NCBI GenBank assembly: GCA_910574475.1 | Contig: CAJTAT010000010.1 | Span: 1 to 64,000, forward strand | Direction: 5' to 3' | DNA: 64,000 nucleotides | Source of the DNA: Clostridia bacterium | GTDB lineage: Bacteria > Bacillota > Clostridia > Lachnospirales > Lachnospiraceae | Translations under genes and position numbers: made by a program | The notes under the pieces: model-generated | What the model was told of the DNA's origin: nothing | The model's input: the letters and a program-made list of their open reading frames with translations, nothing else | Database searches by the model: none | In this document: positions 52,970 to 61,368 of the stretch, one piece after another | Layout: the number at the start of each line of letters is the position of its first letter | How positions within the stretch are numbered: the first letter of the stretch is position 1

Positions 52970-53929
52970 TCACCTGAATCTCTTCCCGATATTTATCCAA
53001 AGTGCTAACTGAATTCTACCATAGGACGGCAGATTTTTCCAACAAAACTTTACTTTCCTCTCCCGCCGGCACATACGTACCCCTCCAAGAAGTCCCTTGA
53101 AGTACACACATCCCAGGCCTTTCTTCAAGAAAAATAAATATTTCAGTCCAAAACCTACAATCAAAAACGGCAGGTTCAATGCCATCTGGAGAGTAGGCAT
53201 ATTCTTATATACTAGGTAAACGCTGTTTCTGGAGCTTAAGTTTACTTTAAACTCATTGTATCTGGAACCACTCGTACCGCTCCCCACATGGTATACTTTT
53301 GCAGTGGGTACAAATACGTTCCGATAACCTGCTATTTTTGCCCGATATCCCAGATCAATATCCTCCAGGTATGCAAAGTGAGCCTCGTCCAGATATCCTA
53401 TCTCATCCAGGATCCTTTTCCGGTAAATAGCTGCACCGGCACAAGCCGCAAAAATCTCATCTGCCTTTTCATAGTATTCCACAGATTTTCCTTTTCCTCT
53501 CGCAAAAGCCCAGCCAAGTGCACAGTAAAAATTACCTGCATCGTCAATTTTTTCCTTATCATGAAGCTGTATCATCTTTGCAGCAGCAGAAAACACCTGC
53601 TCGTCTGCCTCCAAAGCTTCTACAAGAGCCTGTGTAAAGCCTGGAAGAACTTCTGTATCATTGTTTAATAAAATTACATAGGGATAAGATGCGGCCTTGA
53701 TTCCCACATTGACTGCTTTGCAAAAGCCATAATTTTTCCTCAGGGCGATGACCTTCACCTTGGGAAATTCCTTTTGCACCAGTTCTCTGCTTCCGTCTTT
53801 TGAGCCATTGTCCACAAGAAGAATCTCTGCCTCAGGCGCATCAGCCTCAAGAGCTCTCAGACAGGCTTCCACATACCCTATTCCATTATAATTTGGTATC
53901 ACAATGGATACTCTCGTCTCAGCCCTCAT
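52970..53929 (-). CDS. Family 2 glycosyltransferase
   Basis: 319 residues. VSIVIPNYNGIGYVEACLRA (residues 8-27), LLVDNGSKDGS and VILLNNDTEVLPGF mark a WcaA/RfbF-like GT2 enzyme; YLEDIDLGYRAKIAGY holds the acceptor-side ED motif. C-terminal hydrophobic patches may associate with the membrane. It overlaps the upstream glycosyltransferase by 11 bp and ends 6 bp before the WcaJ-type gene. It likely elongates the lipid-linked chain. Confidence 0.88.
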   Translation of the reverse strand: MRAETRVSIVIPNYNGIGYVEACLRALEADAPEAEILLVDNGSKDGSRELVQKEFPKVKVIALRKNYGFCKAVNVGIKAASYPYVILLNNDTEVLPGFTQALVEALEADEQVFSAAAKMIQLHDKEKIDDAGNFYCALGWAFARGKGKSVEYYEKADEIFAACAGAAIYRKRILDEIGYLDEAHFAYLEDIDLGYRAKIAGYRNVFVPTAKVYHVGSGTSGSRYNEFKVNLSSRNSVYLVYKNMPTLQMALNLPFLIVGFGLKYLFFLKKGLGCVYFKGLLGGVRMCRRERKVKFCWKNLPSYGRIQLALWINIGKRFR

Positions 53930-55391
53930 ATACTATCGCCCACGGATTATAAATAATCTTATAACCCTGTTTTTTTATTTTTTCACACAATTCTTGAGTT
54001 GTAAAATCATCGAGTCCTTCTATCAATTCCCTCTTTACGAGAAAGCAGTCTGTAGGCTCCACAAGCTCCTGCTGCAATAATGCCCGGTGAAAGTAACCCA
54101 TGCAGCCTTTTTTCAGTCCCTTCATACTCTTCCCAAAAGGATCCTGTACGCCCGCCATGGAAATATCCGAACTCAATTGTCTCTTTTTGTCATAAACCCT
54201 GGCGCATACCATGCCTACTTCCGGCCTTGCACAGCAGGAAAGTAGCTCGTCCCAGAAATCTCTGTTCACTTTTTCCTTCTGAACACACGTAAAAAGCATA
54301 TAACATTCTTTGTTTTTCCTTAATTCAGTCCCGGAAAATATTACGGAATTATTACACACCTTACCATAATATACAACTTTTATGTTACTTTGTCCATTTA
54401 AATTTTCAAAAGAATTTATTAAGATTTCCATATCTACTTTTTGAAAGCGAATCCGATAAAAGCCATAGTTGGAAGTATGAAGGACTTCTCCCTTGACTCC
54501 CGCCCGCTCCAAATGGGCCGAAACCGCCCGTTTTCCGGCTTCATAGGCATACAACTTACTCTCTGGGTTATTGGCTGTGGAGGCCTCATGGCACCGCCAG
54601 GAATAGAGCACTTTGGGAATATGAAGAACCTCTTCTGCCTCTTCCACACACCGAAAAATAAAGTCGTGATCCTGAGCGCCGTCATACTCACTTCGAAATC
54701 CACCTACACGGCAGGCAAGTTCCCGCCTCACCACAAAGAAATGACAGATATAATTGTTGCTGCAAAGATATTCCATATTAAAATCTGGCTTAAAATGAGG
54801 CTGAAAATGGTGGCTCAGATCCATGGAAACCTTATCCTCATCTGTATAGATGGCATCCGCCTCTCCATTTTCATTCAATGCTTTTACAATTTCAAACAAA
54901 GCCCCAGGCAGTAAAATGTCATCGTGATCTAATAGCCCCACATAATCTCCCTGAGCCATCTTTAGAGCAGCGTTGGTATTTTCAGAAATCCCTTTATTTT
55001 CCCGAAGCTTCTCATAGCGCAGGCGATGATCCTGCCTTGCATACTCCTCCGCCACCTGGCGTACCTTCTCTGAGGAACTTCCGTCTGCGATACACAGCTC
55101 CACATTCTCATAGCTCTGGCCAAGGACAGACTCTATCATCTGCCTTAAAAACTTCTCTGGCGTCTCATAGGCTGGAACCAAAATACTGATGCAGGGTGTC
55201 TTTGAAAAAATCGTTTCCCGCTGCTCCTTTTCTTCCTGTTCTCCTGGAAGTTTTTCACTCAGCCAGGTATCATATCCCCTTTCAGCTCTGTCCCTGTCTC
55301 TTCGCTCTTTTATTTTATAATATAATTGTGCGGGCCCGTACTGCCTTAGATAGCGCAGTCCACGTCCGCACAACCTGATTGGATTTGCCAT
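53919..55391 (-). CDS. Family 2 glycosyltransferase with C-terminal extension
   Basis: 490 residues. After a ~65-residue basic leader, the GT-A domain begins CISILVPAYETPEKFLRQMI and carries GDYVGLLDHDDILLPGALFE with its DXD-type metal site; AIYTDEDKVS and GGFRSEYDGAQDHDF follow. Residues about 330-490 form a second region without a recognised motif. Proteins of this size in Firmicutes glycan loci act as polysaccharide glycosyltransferases. GGAG precedes the ATG at 55389-55391. Confidence 0.82.
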   Translation of the reverse strand: MANPIRLCGRGLRYLRQYGPAQLYYKIKERRDRDRAERGYDTWLSEKLPGEQEEKEQRETIFSKTPCISILVPAYETPEKFLRQMIESVLGQSYENVELCIADGSSSEKVRQVAEEYARQDHRLRYEKLRENKGISENTNAALKMAQGDYVGLLDHDDILLPGALFEIVKALNENGEADAIYTDEDKVSMDLSHHFQPHFKPDFNMEYLCSNNYICHFFVVRRELACRVGGFRSEYDGAQDHDFIFRCVEEAEEVLHIPKVLYSWRCHEASTANNPESKLYAYEAGKRAVSAHLERAGVKGEVLHTSNYGFYRIRFQKVDMEILINSFENLNGQSNIKVVYYGKVCNNSVIFSGTELRKNKECYMLFTCVQKEKVNRDFWDELLSCCARPEVGMVCARVYDKKRQLSSDISMAGVQDPFGKSMKGLKKGCMGYFHRALLQQELVEPTDCFLVKRELIEGLDDFTTQELCEKIKKQGYKIIYNPWAIVYEG

Positions 55392-55434
55392 ATTGCTCTA
55401 CTCCATTGATAGAAAGCTGCCACCCTTCAGATAT

Positions 55435-56109
55435 TTAAAATGTAACTTCTCCATCATGAGAGATTAAAGATGCCGTCTGTACTTCATCAAGCTTAGACAC
55501 TTTTTTTACAAAAGCGCCCTCATCTTTTACACGCACCTCCACAACCATGTCCATACTGGCACTTGAGATGTTTCTGGATTTTACTTTGTGGAAACGGCTG
55601 AATTCCTTTACTATCTCAAGAACCTTCTCCTCTGCGTCCACATCAGACAGATTCACCACCAGCATCATAGGAGCCCGGGACACAGGCAAATTCTCCAGAA
55701 CCAGGATCAGAACAGTCACTACCAGACATGTCAAAAGCGCTACCTCAAAAAGTCCCGCTCCACAGATAATACCCACACTGATAGACCAGAATAAGAATAC
55801 CAGATCCATAGGATCCTTGATAGCCGTACGGAAACGGACGATTGACAAGGCTCCTACCATACCCAGTGAAATCACCAGATTGGACTGCATAGCCAGAATG
55901 ATTGCCGCTGTAATCACAGACAGGGCTGCTAGGGATACATTAAACCCTTTGGAATAAAAAGACTTCCGTGTCATGAGCCGGTAAACCATGAAGATATAGC
56001 AGGCCAGCATACAAGTCACTAAAAATGCTGCCATAATCCGTCCTGCGGAAATATCCATACTGGTAAAGCCCTCTAAAAATGATTTTTTAAAAACATCTTG
56101 AAATCCCAT
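55435..56109 (-). CDS. DUF4956 domain membrane protein
   Basis: 224 residues. Four transmembrane helices in residues 20-145, with the family-typical GMVGALSIVRFRTAIKDPMD (residues 83-102) between them, then a soluble C-terminal domain. DUF4956 proteins are commonly encoded beside VTC-domain polymerase-like proteins and CotH-family proteins, as here. The biochemical role is unknown; a partner in transport or sensing for a phosphate-polymer or surface-modification system is possible. GGAGG precedes the ATG, and the repeat element copy 3 ends just upstream. Confidence 0.85.
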   Translation of the reverse strand: MGFQDVFKKSFLEGFTSMDISAGRIMAAFLVTCMLACYIFMVYRLMTRKSFYSKGFNVSLAALSVITAAIILAMQSNLVISLGMVGALSIVRFRTAIKDPMDLVFLFWSISVGIICGAGLFEVALLTCLVVTVLILVLENLPVSRAPMMLVVNLSDVDAEEKVLEIVKEFSRFHKVKSRNISSASMDMVVEVRVKDEGAFVKKVSKLDEVQTASLISHDGEVTF

Positions 56110-56130
56110 TTCAACTTATCCTCCTTATTA

Positions 56131-56232
56131 TAAGTACCGCTTCGCCCTGGCAGGACACGGGGATCTAGAACGAATTTCCAGCCACATTGACATGTGTCTG
56201 TAAATTGTTCTGTGCCCTGCCTGGGCTGCGCT
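56131..56232 (-). repeat. Dispersed hairpin element, copy 3
   Basis: Outer arms GCCCTGGCAGG (56144-56154) and CCTGCCTGGGC (56216-56226), inner arms AATTTCCAG and CTGTAAATT with a CACA/TGTG tip, and the conserved GGGGATCTAGAACGAATTT and AAATTGTTCTGTGC blocks. Compared with copy 2 the arms differ by paired changes (GACAGT/ACTGTC versus GGCAGG/CCTGCC; CGCA/TGCG versus CACA/TGTG). It lies between the VTC-domain gene and the DUF4956 gene, about 10 bp before the latter's ribosome site. Confidence 0.82.
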
Positions 56233-56235
56233 GTT

Positions 56236-56274
56236 TATTAGTTCCGTTACGGCCCTTCATGGGCTTTGCTGTTT
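56236..56274 (-). repeat. Core-deleted derivative of the hairpin element
   Basis: TTAGTTCCGTTACGGCCCT and CATGGGCTTTGCTGTTT resemble the two outer ends of copy 3 (TAAGTACCGCTTCGCCCT and CCTGGGCTGCGCTGTTT) but are joined directly, without the core. It forms a short GCCC/GGGC hairpin beside the full copy. Confidence 0.5.
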
Positions 56275-56282
56275 GTGCTATA

Positions 56283-56963
56283 TTACAAATGAAATTTTCT
56301 GCAAAGATAATATTTGGAAAAGGCTGTCTGCCTCAGGCTGGGAATCTGAAGGTTCTGATAAATATAGTCTGGAAGAAATTCATCGTACTTTACTTCCAAA
56401 ATATGATTCCCGGCAGTCATCACAGGGCGCCTTGGTATTCCTTCCTGCAAAAAGCAGGAGATGTCACTGGAAGACATTATATGGCGGTCTATGGTGACTC
56501 TTGTATTGCCAAGCTTATCCACATAAGGAAACCGATCATACTCCACAATGATTTTGGGGCGCATCTGTCTGGTCCGCATCAGTATATTTAGCTTCTGTAA
56601 GACAGGAGGATAACCAGAATCCACCGAAAGGGGATGTCCCAACATCAATTCCTCGCATTGTGCCCTGGTCAGGGAGCAAGAAAGCTTGCGGGTCATTCCA
56701 TGCTCTTTTTGCTTAAGCTCCAAGGTAATCCGACTGGGGTCTGCATTGTAGATTCGAATTCGGAACTTCTCTCTGGGGTCGGTTCCAATCTCATTTTCCA
56801 CAAAGCAGCGATTGTAGCAGTCATCAAAATACAGGCTGCGGATGCGGTACATACCGCCCTCTCCCACATGGCTGTCCCAAGCCATAAGATTTCGGATCCT
56901 ATTTTCCAAAGCTGTCAGCTGTGCATCTGTGACCACATATTTCAGCTCATGTCTGTAGTCCAT
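56283..56963 (-). CDS. VTC-domain (polyphosphate-polymerase-like) protein
   Basis: 226 residues from the ATG at 56961-56963, five bases after AGGAGG; the frame is open further upstream but overlaps the CotH gene. It has the tunnel-fold basic and acidic motifs of the VTC domain: MDYRHELKYVV, YRIRSLYFDD (about residues 43-52), REKFRIRIYNAD, ITLELKQKEHGMTRK, KIIVEYDRFPY and ILEVKYDEFLPDYI. In yeast this domain makes polyphosphate from ATP; bacterial members are mostly uncharacterised. It is encoded between two CotH-family proteins and a DUF4956 protein, a recurrent association. Confidence 0.87.
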   Translation of the reverse strand: MDYRHELKYVVTDAQLTALENRIRNLMAWDSHVGEGGMYRIRSLYFDDCYNRCFVENEIGTDPREKFRIRIYNADPSRITLELKQKEHGMTRKLSCSLTRAQCEELMLGHPLSVDSGYPPVLQKLNILMRTRQMRPKIIVEYDRFPYVDKLGNTRVTIDRHIMSSSDISCFLQEGIPRRPVMTAGNHILEVKYDEFLPDYIYQNLQIPSLRQTAFSKYYLCRKFHL

Positions 56964-56973
56964 CCTTGCCTCC

Positions 56974-58617
56974 TCACTCATACCCAAGGCCCATATAGGC
57001 CTCCAGGTTTCCATTAAAATAATAATCCAAAATTTCCATCCGATAGAGGGCCATTCTCTTAAAAAGCTCATAATCTGCATCAGAATTGCTGTCAGGCCAG
57101 CGCTCTTCATTGCGGGCCAGAGCGCCAGACTCCTGTATCTGATGAACCAGATTATCTACAGATTGTACCAAAGCTTCATTGGAGAGAACCCCCTCCCGCA
57201 AATCCTTCCAGGTATCTGCCACCCGCTTCCGGGAGCCTTCCACATCCAATTCCACCAGGCGATCACCCATAGTCCAGTTAATCCGTTCTGAGTACAGATT
57301 AGGAAATAATCCTACGTCCCAGATATTCCCTCCTGTGCCTTCTTTCAGACAGTCACCCCAGGTAAGATCCATATCCCAGGGGACGAAATAGATTTTGTAT
57401 CTCTGATTAACTTGTTTTGCCACATAATACATGTTTTTTGCCCGATTGTCAATTCCTAGCACTGCTTGAAAATAAATCCATACATTTAAAGCCCCGTCTA
57501 TATCCGTTAAATATGGCGCTTCTCTGGCAAAAGTCTCATCATCCATTAGATCTCTCAACTCCAGATAAGAAAACAATGGCTCCCAGGAGTCCTTATTTAT
57601 ACTTGAATAGGCTCCTTTCAGTTCAAAGCCTGCCACACTCTCTCCAAACTCTGGAATCTGCTCCAGACTATCCGTAGGTGCCTCTTGAGGGAAAATGGCT
57701 TTGTAGGAGTATTCCGGCGCCTTATTCTCACTCTCTTTCGCCAAATCCAGTTGCTTGGAATCCACCGGCTCCATCAGCCCATACAGTCCCCAGTATTCCT
57801 GGTTAAAGAAGACCTCAACATAAGTAAAATCGGTCCCAAACTTTCCATTGGGGAACTCCTCTACAGAGGAGCCAAAAGAATTCCATACATCAATAGAAAG
57901 CTTATCCCGAATCTTAGAATTATCGCTGTACATGGCATTGAGAATCCACTCATCGTCTGTCCGAAGGCCAAAGAGCGATTTTTTCTCAGGCACTACATTT
58001 CCATCTTTATCCTGAGTTTTCAGAGAAAGCTTATAGCCCTTCTTCGGATAGGTACGGCTGGTGTTCCCCCGGATATGAGCTTCCAGTATATTAGAGGACG
58101 CCCAATTTTGCTTGCTGGCGCTGTCCCAGAAATAGGCTGTTCCACCAAATGCTCCTGTATCTGCCGTCTCCCCGGTCTCAATACTGATGATAGGAAGGCC
58201 TGTGGCCATCAGATAACATTCCTGGTACTCTCCTCCCCGCACAGCATAAAAGCGAAATCTTTTTCCCTCCCGAATCGCCGTCTTTTTATCTGTATCTGTA
58301 AAACGCTCTTCAAAAACCAGGCTCACATCTTCTGCAAGGCTTGTCAACTCACCTGTCTCCCATTTCTCCTCTTCCATATTCAGAGGCAGATAAAAGGTAG
58401 AGGACGTCTTATCATAAGGAAGGGCTTCCCCGGAAAAGGCCAGCTTTGTGAAAAATGGCTCCAAAGCCTCTGTACACTCCTCCTTGAGATTTCCAATCTC
58501 CTGTTCATCTCCAAAATTGTAACGAATAGGCCCTGCAAACACGGGGATTAGGAAGAAATAGCACAGACAACCTACCAGCAATATAAAATTCAGCACAAGA
58601 GCTGTTCGTCTCTTCAC
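56974..58617 (-). CDS. CotH family protein (second of two)
   Basis: 547 residues with a GTG start at 58615-58617 that overlaps the previous CotH stop (GTGA) and follows GGAGGG. One N-terminal membrane helix (about residues 6-28) should leave the rest outside the cell. CotH motifs: EAHIRGNTSRTYPKKGYKLS (about residues 180-199), DDEWILNAMYSDNSKIRDKL and the FVPWDMDLTWGD acidic motif further on. CotH of Bacillus is a spore-coat protein kinase related to eukaryotic-like kinases. The extracellular form may phosphorylate secreted or wall-bound targets. It is paralogous to the next CotH gene upstream. Confidence 0.87.
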   Translation of the reverse strand: MKRRTALVLNFILLVGCLCYFFLIPVFAGPIRYNFGDEQEIGNLKEECTEALEPFFTKLAFSGEALPYDKTSSTFYLPLNMEEEKWETGELTSLAEDVSLVFEERFTDTDKKTAIREGKRFRFYAVRGGEYQECYLMATGLPIISIETGETADTGAFGGTAYFWDSASKQNWASSNILEAHIRGNTSRTYPKKGYKLSLKTQDKDGNVVPEKKSLFGLRTDDEWILNAMYSDNSKIRDKLSIDVWNSFGSSVEEFPNGKFGTDFTYVEVFFNQEYWGLYGLMEPVDSKQLDLAKESENKAPEYSYKAIFPQEAPTDSLEQIPEFGESVAGFELKGAYSSINKDSWEPLFSYLELRDLMDDETFAREAPYLTDIDGALNVWIYFQAVLGIDNRAKNMYYVAKQVNQRYKIYFVPWDMDLTWGDCLKEGTGGNIWDVGLFPNLYSERINWTMGDRLVELDVEGSRKRVADTWKDLREGVLSNEALVQSVDNLVHQIQESGALARNEERWPDSNSDADYELFKRMALYRMEILDYYFNGNLEAYMGLGYE

Positions 58618-60200
58618 TCTACATATCCCTCCAAATCAAGATAGGCAGCAGGGTCCTTAAACTGTTCATCCAAAAAGGCCATCCGCTTAAGGGCCAGCTT
58701 TTTTAAACTTTCATAGTCACTATTGTGCTGACTGTCATACCAGAGGGCCTCATCCCTTGCAAATGCTCCTGAATCCATCACCTTGTGGGCTGCTTGTTCT
58801 ATATGCTCCTCCAGGTACGCATCAGAATATACGGTCTTCCGAAGATCTTGCCACCGATTTTTTACCTTTTCTCTGGCGCCGTTTACATCCAGGTTCACCA
58901 GGCGGTCTCCAAGCTTCCAGGCAATCCGCATCTCCCAGATCTCTTCCGAAAACCGGCTTCTGTTCAATGCATCAAAATCATGAACATTCCCCCAACTGTA
59001 ATCCATATCCCAGGGTACAAAATACATACGGTACTGCCCCTCTTCATAGCGGGCAGGATAAAAAATATTTCTCTCAATATTGTCCATCCCCAACACAGCC
59101 TGCAGATAAATCCAGACATCCAGGGCATTATCCACATCAATCAGCTCTGGAATCTTTTCTGCAAACACCTCATCCTCGGCGTCCAGATATTCCAAATACG
59201 TATTCAATACCTGAAAATCATTTTCCTCCTGAACCGTATGGTTTCCCTTCAGTTCAAATACATCAGGGTCTTTCTGCTTATACAAGTAGTCCATGGGCCG
59301 GCTTTCTCCCCTTTTCGTCAGGTCAAGCTGCTTATAATCCACAGGCTCCATCAACCCATACAGTCCATAATATTTTCCGTTCTGGAACAGTTCGATATAT
59401 TCCATGTGATAGCCATAATGTCCCTGGGACTCAATGGCCAGGGCGCCAGAGTCATTCCAGATATCCAGAGAAAGCTTGTCACGTACTTTCGTATCTTCAC
59501 TATAGATAGCATAGAGAATCCACTCATCATCCTTGCGCATACCTAAAAGGGAAACTTGATTCTCACGCAAGTCACCGCTCCCAACCTGGTTCTTTTTATA
59601 GAGAGTCATCTTATAAGCTTTTTTCGGATTTAAACGGCTGCTTCCACCCCGAATATGGCCGCTCATCAAGCTTTCAAAGCTCCAGTCAGTCTTCCTGTCT
59701 GCCAACAGGAAGCGCATGCTCCCATAGACCTCCTCATAACGAATCTCCTGATCCGTCTCAATGCTCAACACTGGAAGCCCTGTAAATACAATAGCGTATT
59801 CCTGGTAAACCTGATCTTTGACCGCCAGCAGGCGATAGGATTTCCCTTCCTTGACAGAGGTCTTTTTCACATCCTCGAGAGGATTGTCCAGCAAATACAC
59901 AGAAATGCCTCTCTGTCCCGAAGAAAAGCTTCCTTCCTCCCACTGCTCCACTTCCATATTTACAGGAAGATAAAAGGTTTTGCTCTCTCTGTCACAGGGA
60001 AGCTCTTCCCCATTAAAATAAAATTTTGTCAACAACTCCTCGTTGGCCTCAGTTCTGGAGTCAAGCACTTTCTGTCTGGCCTTCGGATCAAGATAGCAGT
60101 CTTCCATGGTAGGACCTTTGATTGGGGAAAACACAAAATAGATGCCTGCACAGATGAGCAGCAACACGTTAAGCGCAAGTGCCACCCTTTTTTCTCCCAT
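58614..60200 (-). CDS. CotH family protein (first of two)
   Basis: 528 residues from the ATG at 60198-60200, with AAAGGAG upstream; the longer reading has no ribosome site. One N-terminal helix, then a CotH domain with SGHIRGGSSRLNPKKAYKMT, DDEWILYAIYSEDTKVRDKL and FVPWDMDYSWGN, matching its neighbour motif by motif. The two are clearly a tandem duplication that has diverged. Together with the VTC and DUF4956 genes they form a four-gene unit within the glycan block. Confidence 0.87.
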   Translation of the reverse strand: MGEKRVALALNVLLLICAGIYFVFSPIKGPTMEDCYLDPKARQKVLDSRTEANEELLTKFYFNGEELPCDRESKTFYLPVNMEVEQWEEGSFSSGQRGISVYLLDNPLEDVKKTSVKEGKSYRLLAVKDQVYQEYAIVFTGLPVLSIETDQEIRYEEVYGSMRFLLADRKTDWSFESLMSGHIRGGSSRLNPKKAYKMTLYKKNQVGSGDLRENQVSLLGMRKDDEWILYAIYSEDTKVRDKLSLDIWNDSGALAIESQGHYGYHMEYIELFQNGKYYGLYGLMEPVDYKQLDLTKRGESRPMDYLYKQKDPDVFELKGNHTVQEENDFQVLNTYLEYLDAEDEVFAEKIPELIDVDNALDVWIYLQAVLGMDNIERNIFYPARYEEGQYRMYFVPWDMDYSWGNVHDFDALNRSRFSEEIWEMRIAWKLGDRLVNLDVNGAREKVKNRWQDLRKTVYSDAYLEEHIEQAAHKVMDSGAFARDEALWYDSQHNSDYESLKKLALKRMAFLDEQFKDPAAYLDLEGYVE

Positions 60201-60219
60201 ATCCACTCCTTTGAACACT

Positions 60220-60627
60220 TTACTTCTGTGGTTTCTTTTCAATAAAGATTTTTCGGGTAATAAAATTGTAGACCATCACCACTCCTGTGGCAAAAATCTT
60301 TACTACCATATAAGCACGGTTCATATACTGCTCCAGCCAGGAAATTCCCATCTTCATAATCAACTGATTAATTCCCAGACCGATAAGGCTTAGAATCACA
60401 AACACCAGGAATTGCGCTGCCTTATTCGCATCCTTATCCGCATCAAAGACAATGGTGACGCTTAAAATATAATTCACAACCACAGAAACTGTAAAAGAAC
60501 AGCCGCTGGCAATCAGTTCCTGAAAACCTGCCAGCTCCACAAGGGCCACCATGATTCCATAGTCGATAAAAAAGCAGAGGAACCCCACAGCTCCAAATTT
60601 AATGATTTGTGTCATTAGTTTTTTCAT
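60220..60627 (-). CDS. GtrA family membrane protein
   Basis: 135 residues from the ATG at 60625-60627, with GGAGAAG nine bases upstream; earlier ATGs lack a ribosome site. Four transmembrane helices with the GtrA-type start QIIKFGAVGFLCFFIDYGIM and a basic C-terminal RKIFIEKK. GtrA proteins are thought to help flip undecaprenyl-phosphate-linked sugars across the membrane. It lies 20 bp before the CotH pair and follows two SMR-size proteins and a DPM1-like transferase, a complete lipid-linked-sugar set. Confidence 0.85.
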   Translation of the reverse strand: MKKLMTQIIKFGAVGFLCFFIDYGIMVALVELAGFQELIASGCSFTVSVVVNYILSVTIVFDADKDANKAAQFLVFVILSLIGLGINQLIMKMGISWLEQYMNRAYMVVKIFATGVVMVYNFITRKIFIEKKPQK

Positions 60628-60678
60628 ATTGATATTCTTCTCCATTTTCATTTTGTATTATTTAAAATCAAGTAACTT

Positions 60679-61017
60679 TTAACTGTAAAATACAAAAATC
60701 CCCAAAAGAATCAAGATGTTTCCCCACAACTTTTTCTTTGTAATTTTTTCTTCAAAGAAAATACGGCTTAAAAACATCACTAATACAAATCCCAGGGATT
60801 CTATCACTGCTCCGTTTTTATATTCCAGACCTGCATACCCTCCTACAGTTAAAAGAGTGGACAGGACCATCATTCCATACCCAATAATAACAAAAGGATT
60901 CAGATATTCCCGAATCACAGATTCATACGTCTTTTTTGCACTTTTTTTCAAAAGTATCTGAGAAAAGGATGCCACCACTACAGACAGCACCAACAATAAC
61001 ATATATTTATTCACCAT
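60679..61017 (-). CDS. SMR-size DMT-superfamily membrane protein (second of pair)
   Basis: 112 residues, four helices, starting MVNKYMLLLVLSVVVASFSQ; the ATG at 61015-61017 overlaps the end of the previous gene by 11 bp. The GLEYKNGAVIESLGFVLVMF region and the acidic FFEEKITKKKLWGN segment match EmrE/ArnE-type half-size transporters. Coupled with the next protein, it resembles ArnE/ArnF-like pairs that flip undecaprenyl-phosphate sugars. The start could also be the ATG five codons further on. Confidence 0.75.
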   Translation of the reverse strand: MVNKYMLLLVLSVVVASFSQILLKKSAKKTYESVIREYLNPFVIIGYGMMVLSTLLTVGGYAGLEYKNGAVIESLGFVLVMFLSRIFFEEKITKKKLWGNILILLGIFVFYS

Positions 61018-61354
61018 CACTGTTCACAATCATTGTTCCTGCAAAAACAATGAGCACTCCTATCACATTTTTTACAGTCAGAGCTTCATGAAAAAAGATC
61101 ACAGTCCAAATCAGAGACCACAGAATTGCTATAGAGCGGTTGGCGTAGGCAACCGACAAATCACACCGTTTGATAATCTGCTGCCATGCAATGGCATAAA
61201 TCCCTAGGAGCAGTATTTCCACTCCATAAAACAATAGGAAAGGAATACTGAATACTTCCTGGGCAGAGGCCATTTTCGCCGCCACACTGGACAGTGTATA
61301 AATCATCACTACAAGCTGTAAGGCCAGAATTATTTTTAATGATATTTTTTTCAT
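61007..61354 (-). CDS. SMR-size DMT-superfamily membrane protein (first of pair)
   Basis: 115 residues with four helices. LSVAYANRSIAILWSLIWTV (about residues 66-85) followed by FFHEALTVKNVIGVLIVFAG is typical of EmrE/EamA-like half-transporters. It overlaps the next gene, so the two subunits are probably made in equal amounts and form an antiparallel heterodimer. It lies 14 bp after the DPM1-like glycosyltransferase, which would make the lipid-linked sugar that the pair moves. AAAGGA precedes the ATG. Confidence 0.78.
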   Translation of the reverse strand: MKKISLKIILALQLVVMIYTLSSVAAKMASAQEVFSIPFLLFYGVEILLLGIYAIAWQQIIKRCDLSVAYANRSIAILWSLIWTVIFFHEALTVKNVIGVLIVFAGTMIVNSDGE

Positions 61355-61368
61355 TTTCTTTGTCCTTT

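Noticed and set aside
57685-58551. 288-codon open frame on the plus strand
   Set aside because: Antisense to the CotH gene with strong family motifs on the minus strand.
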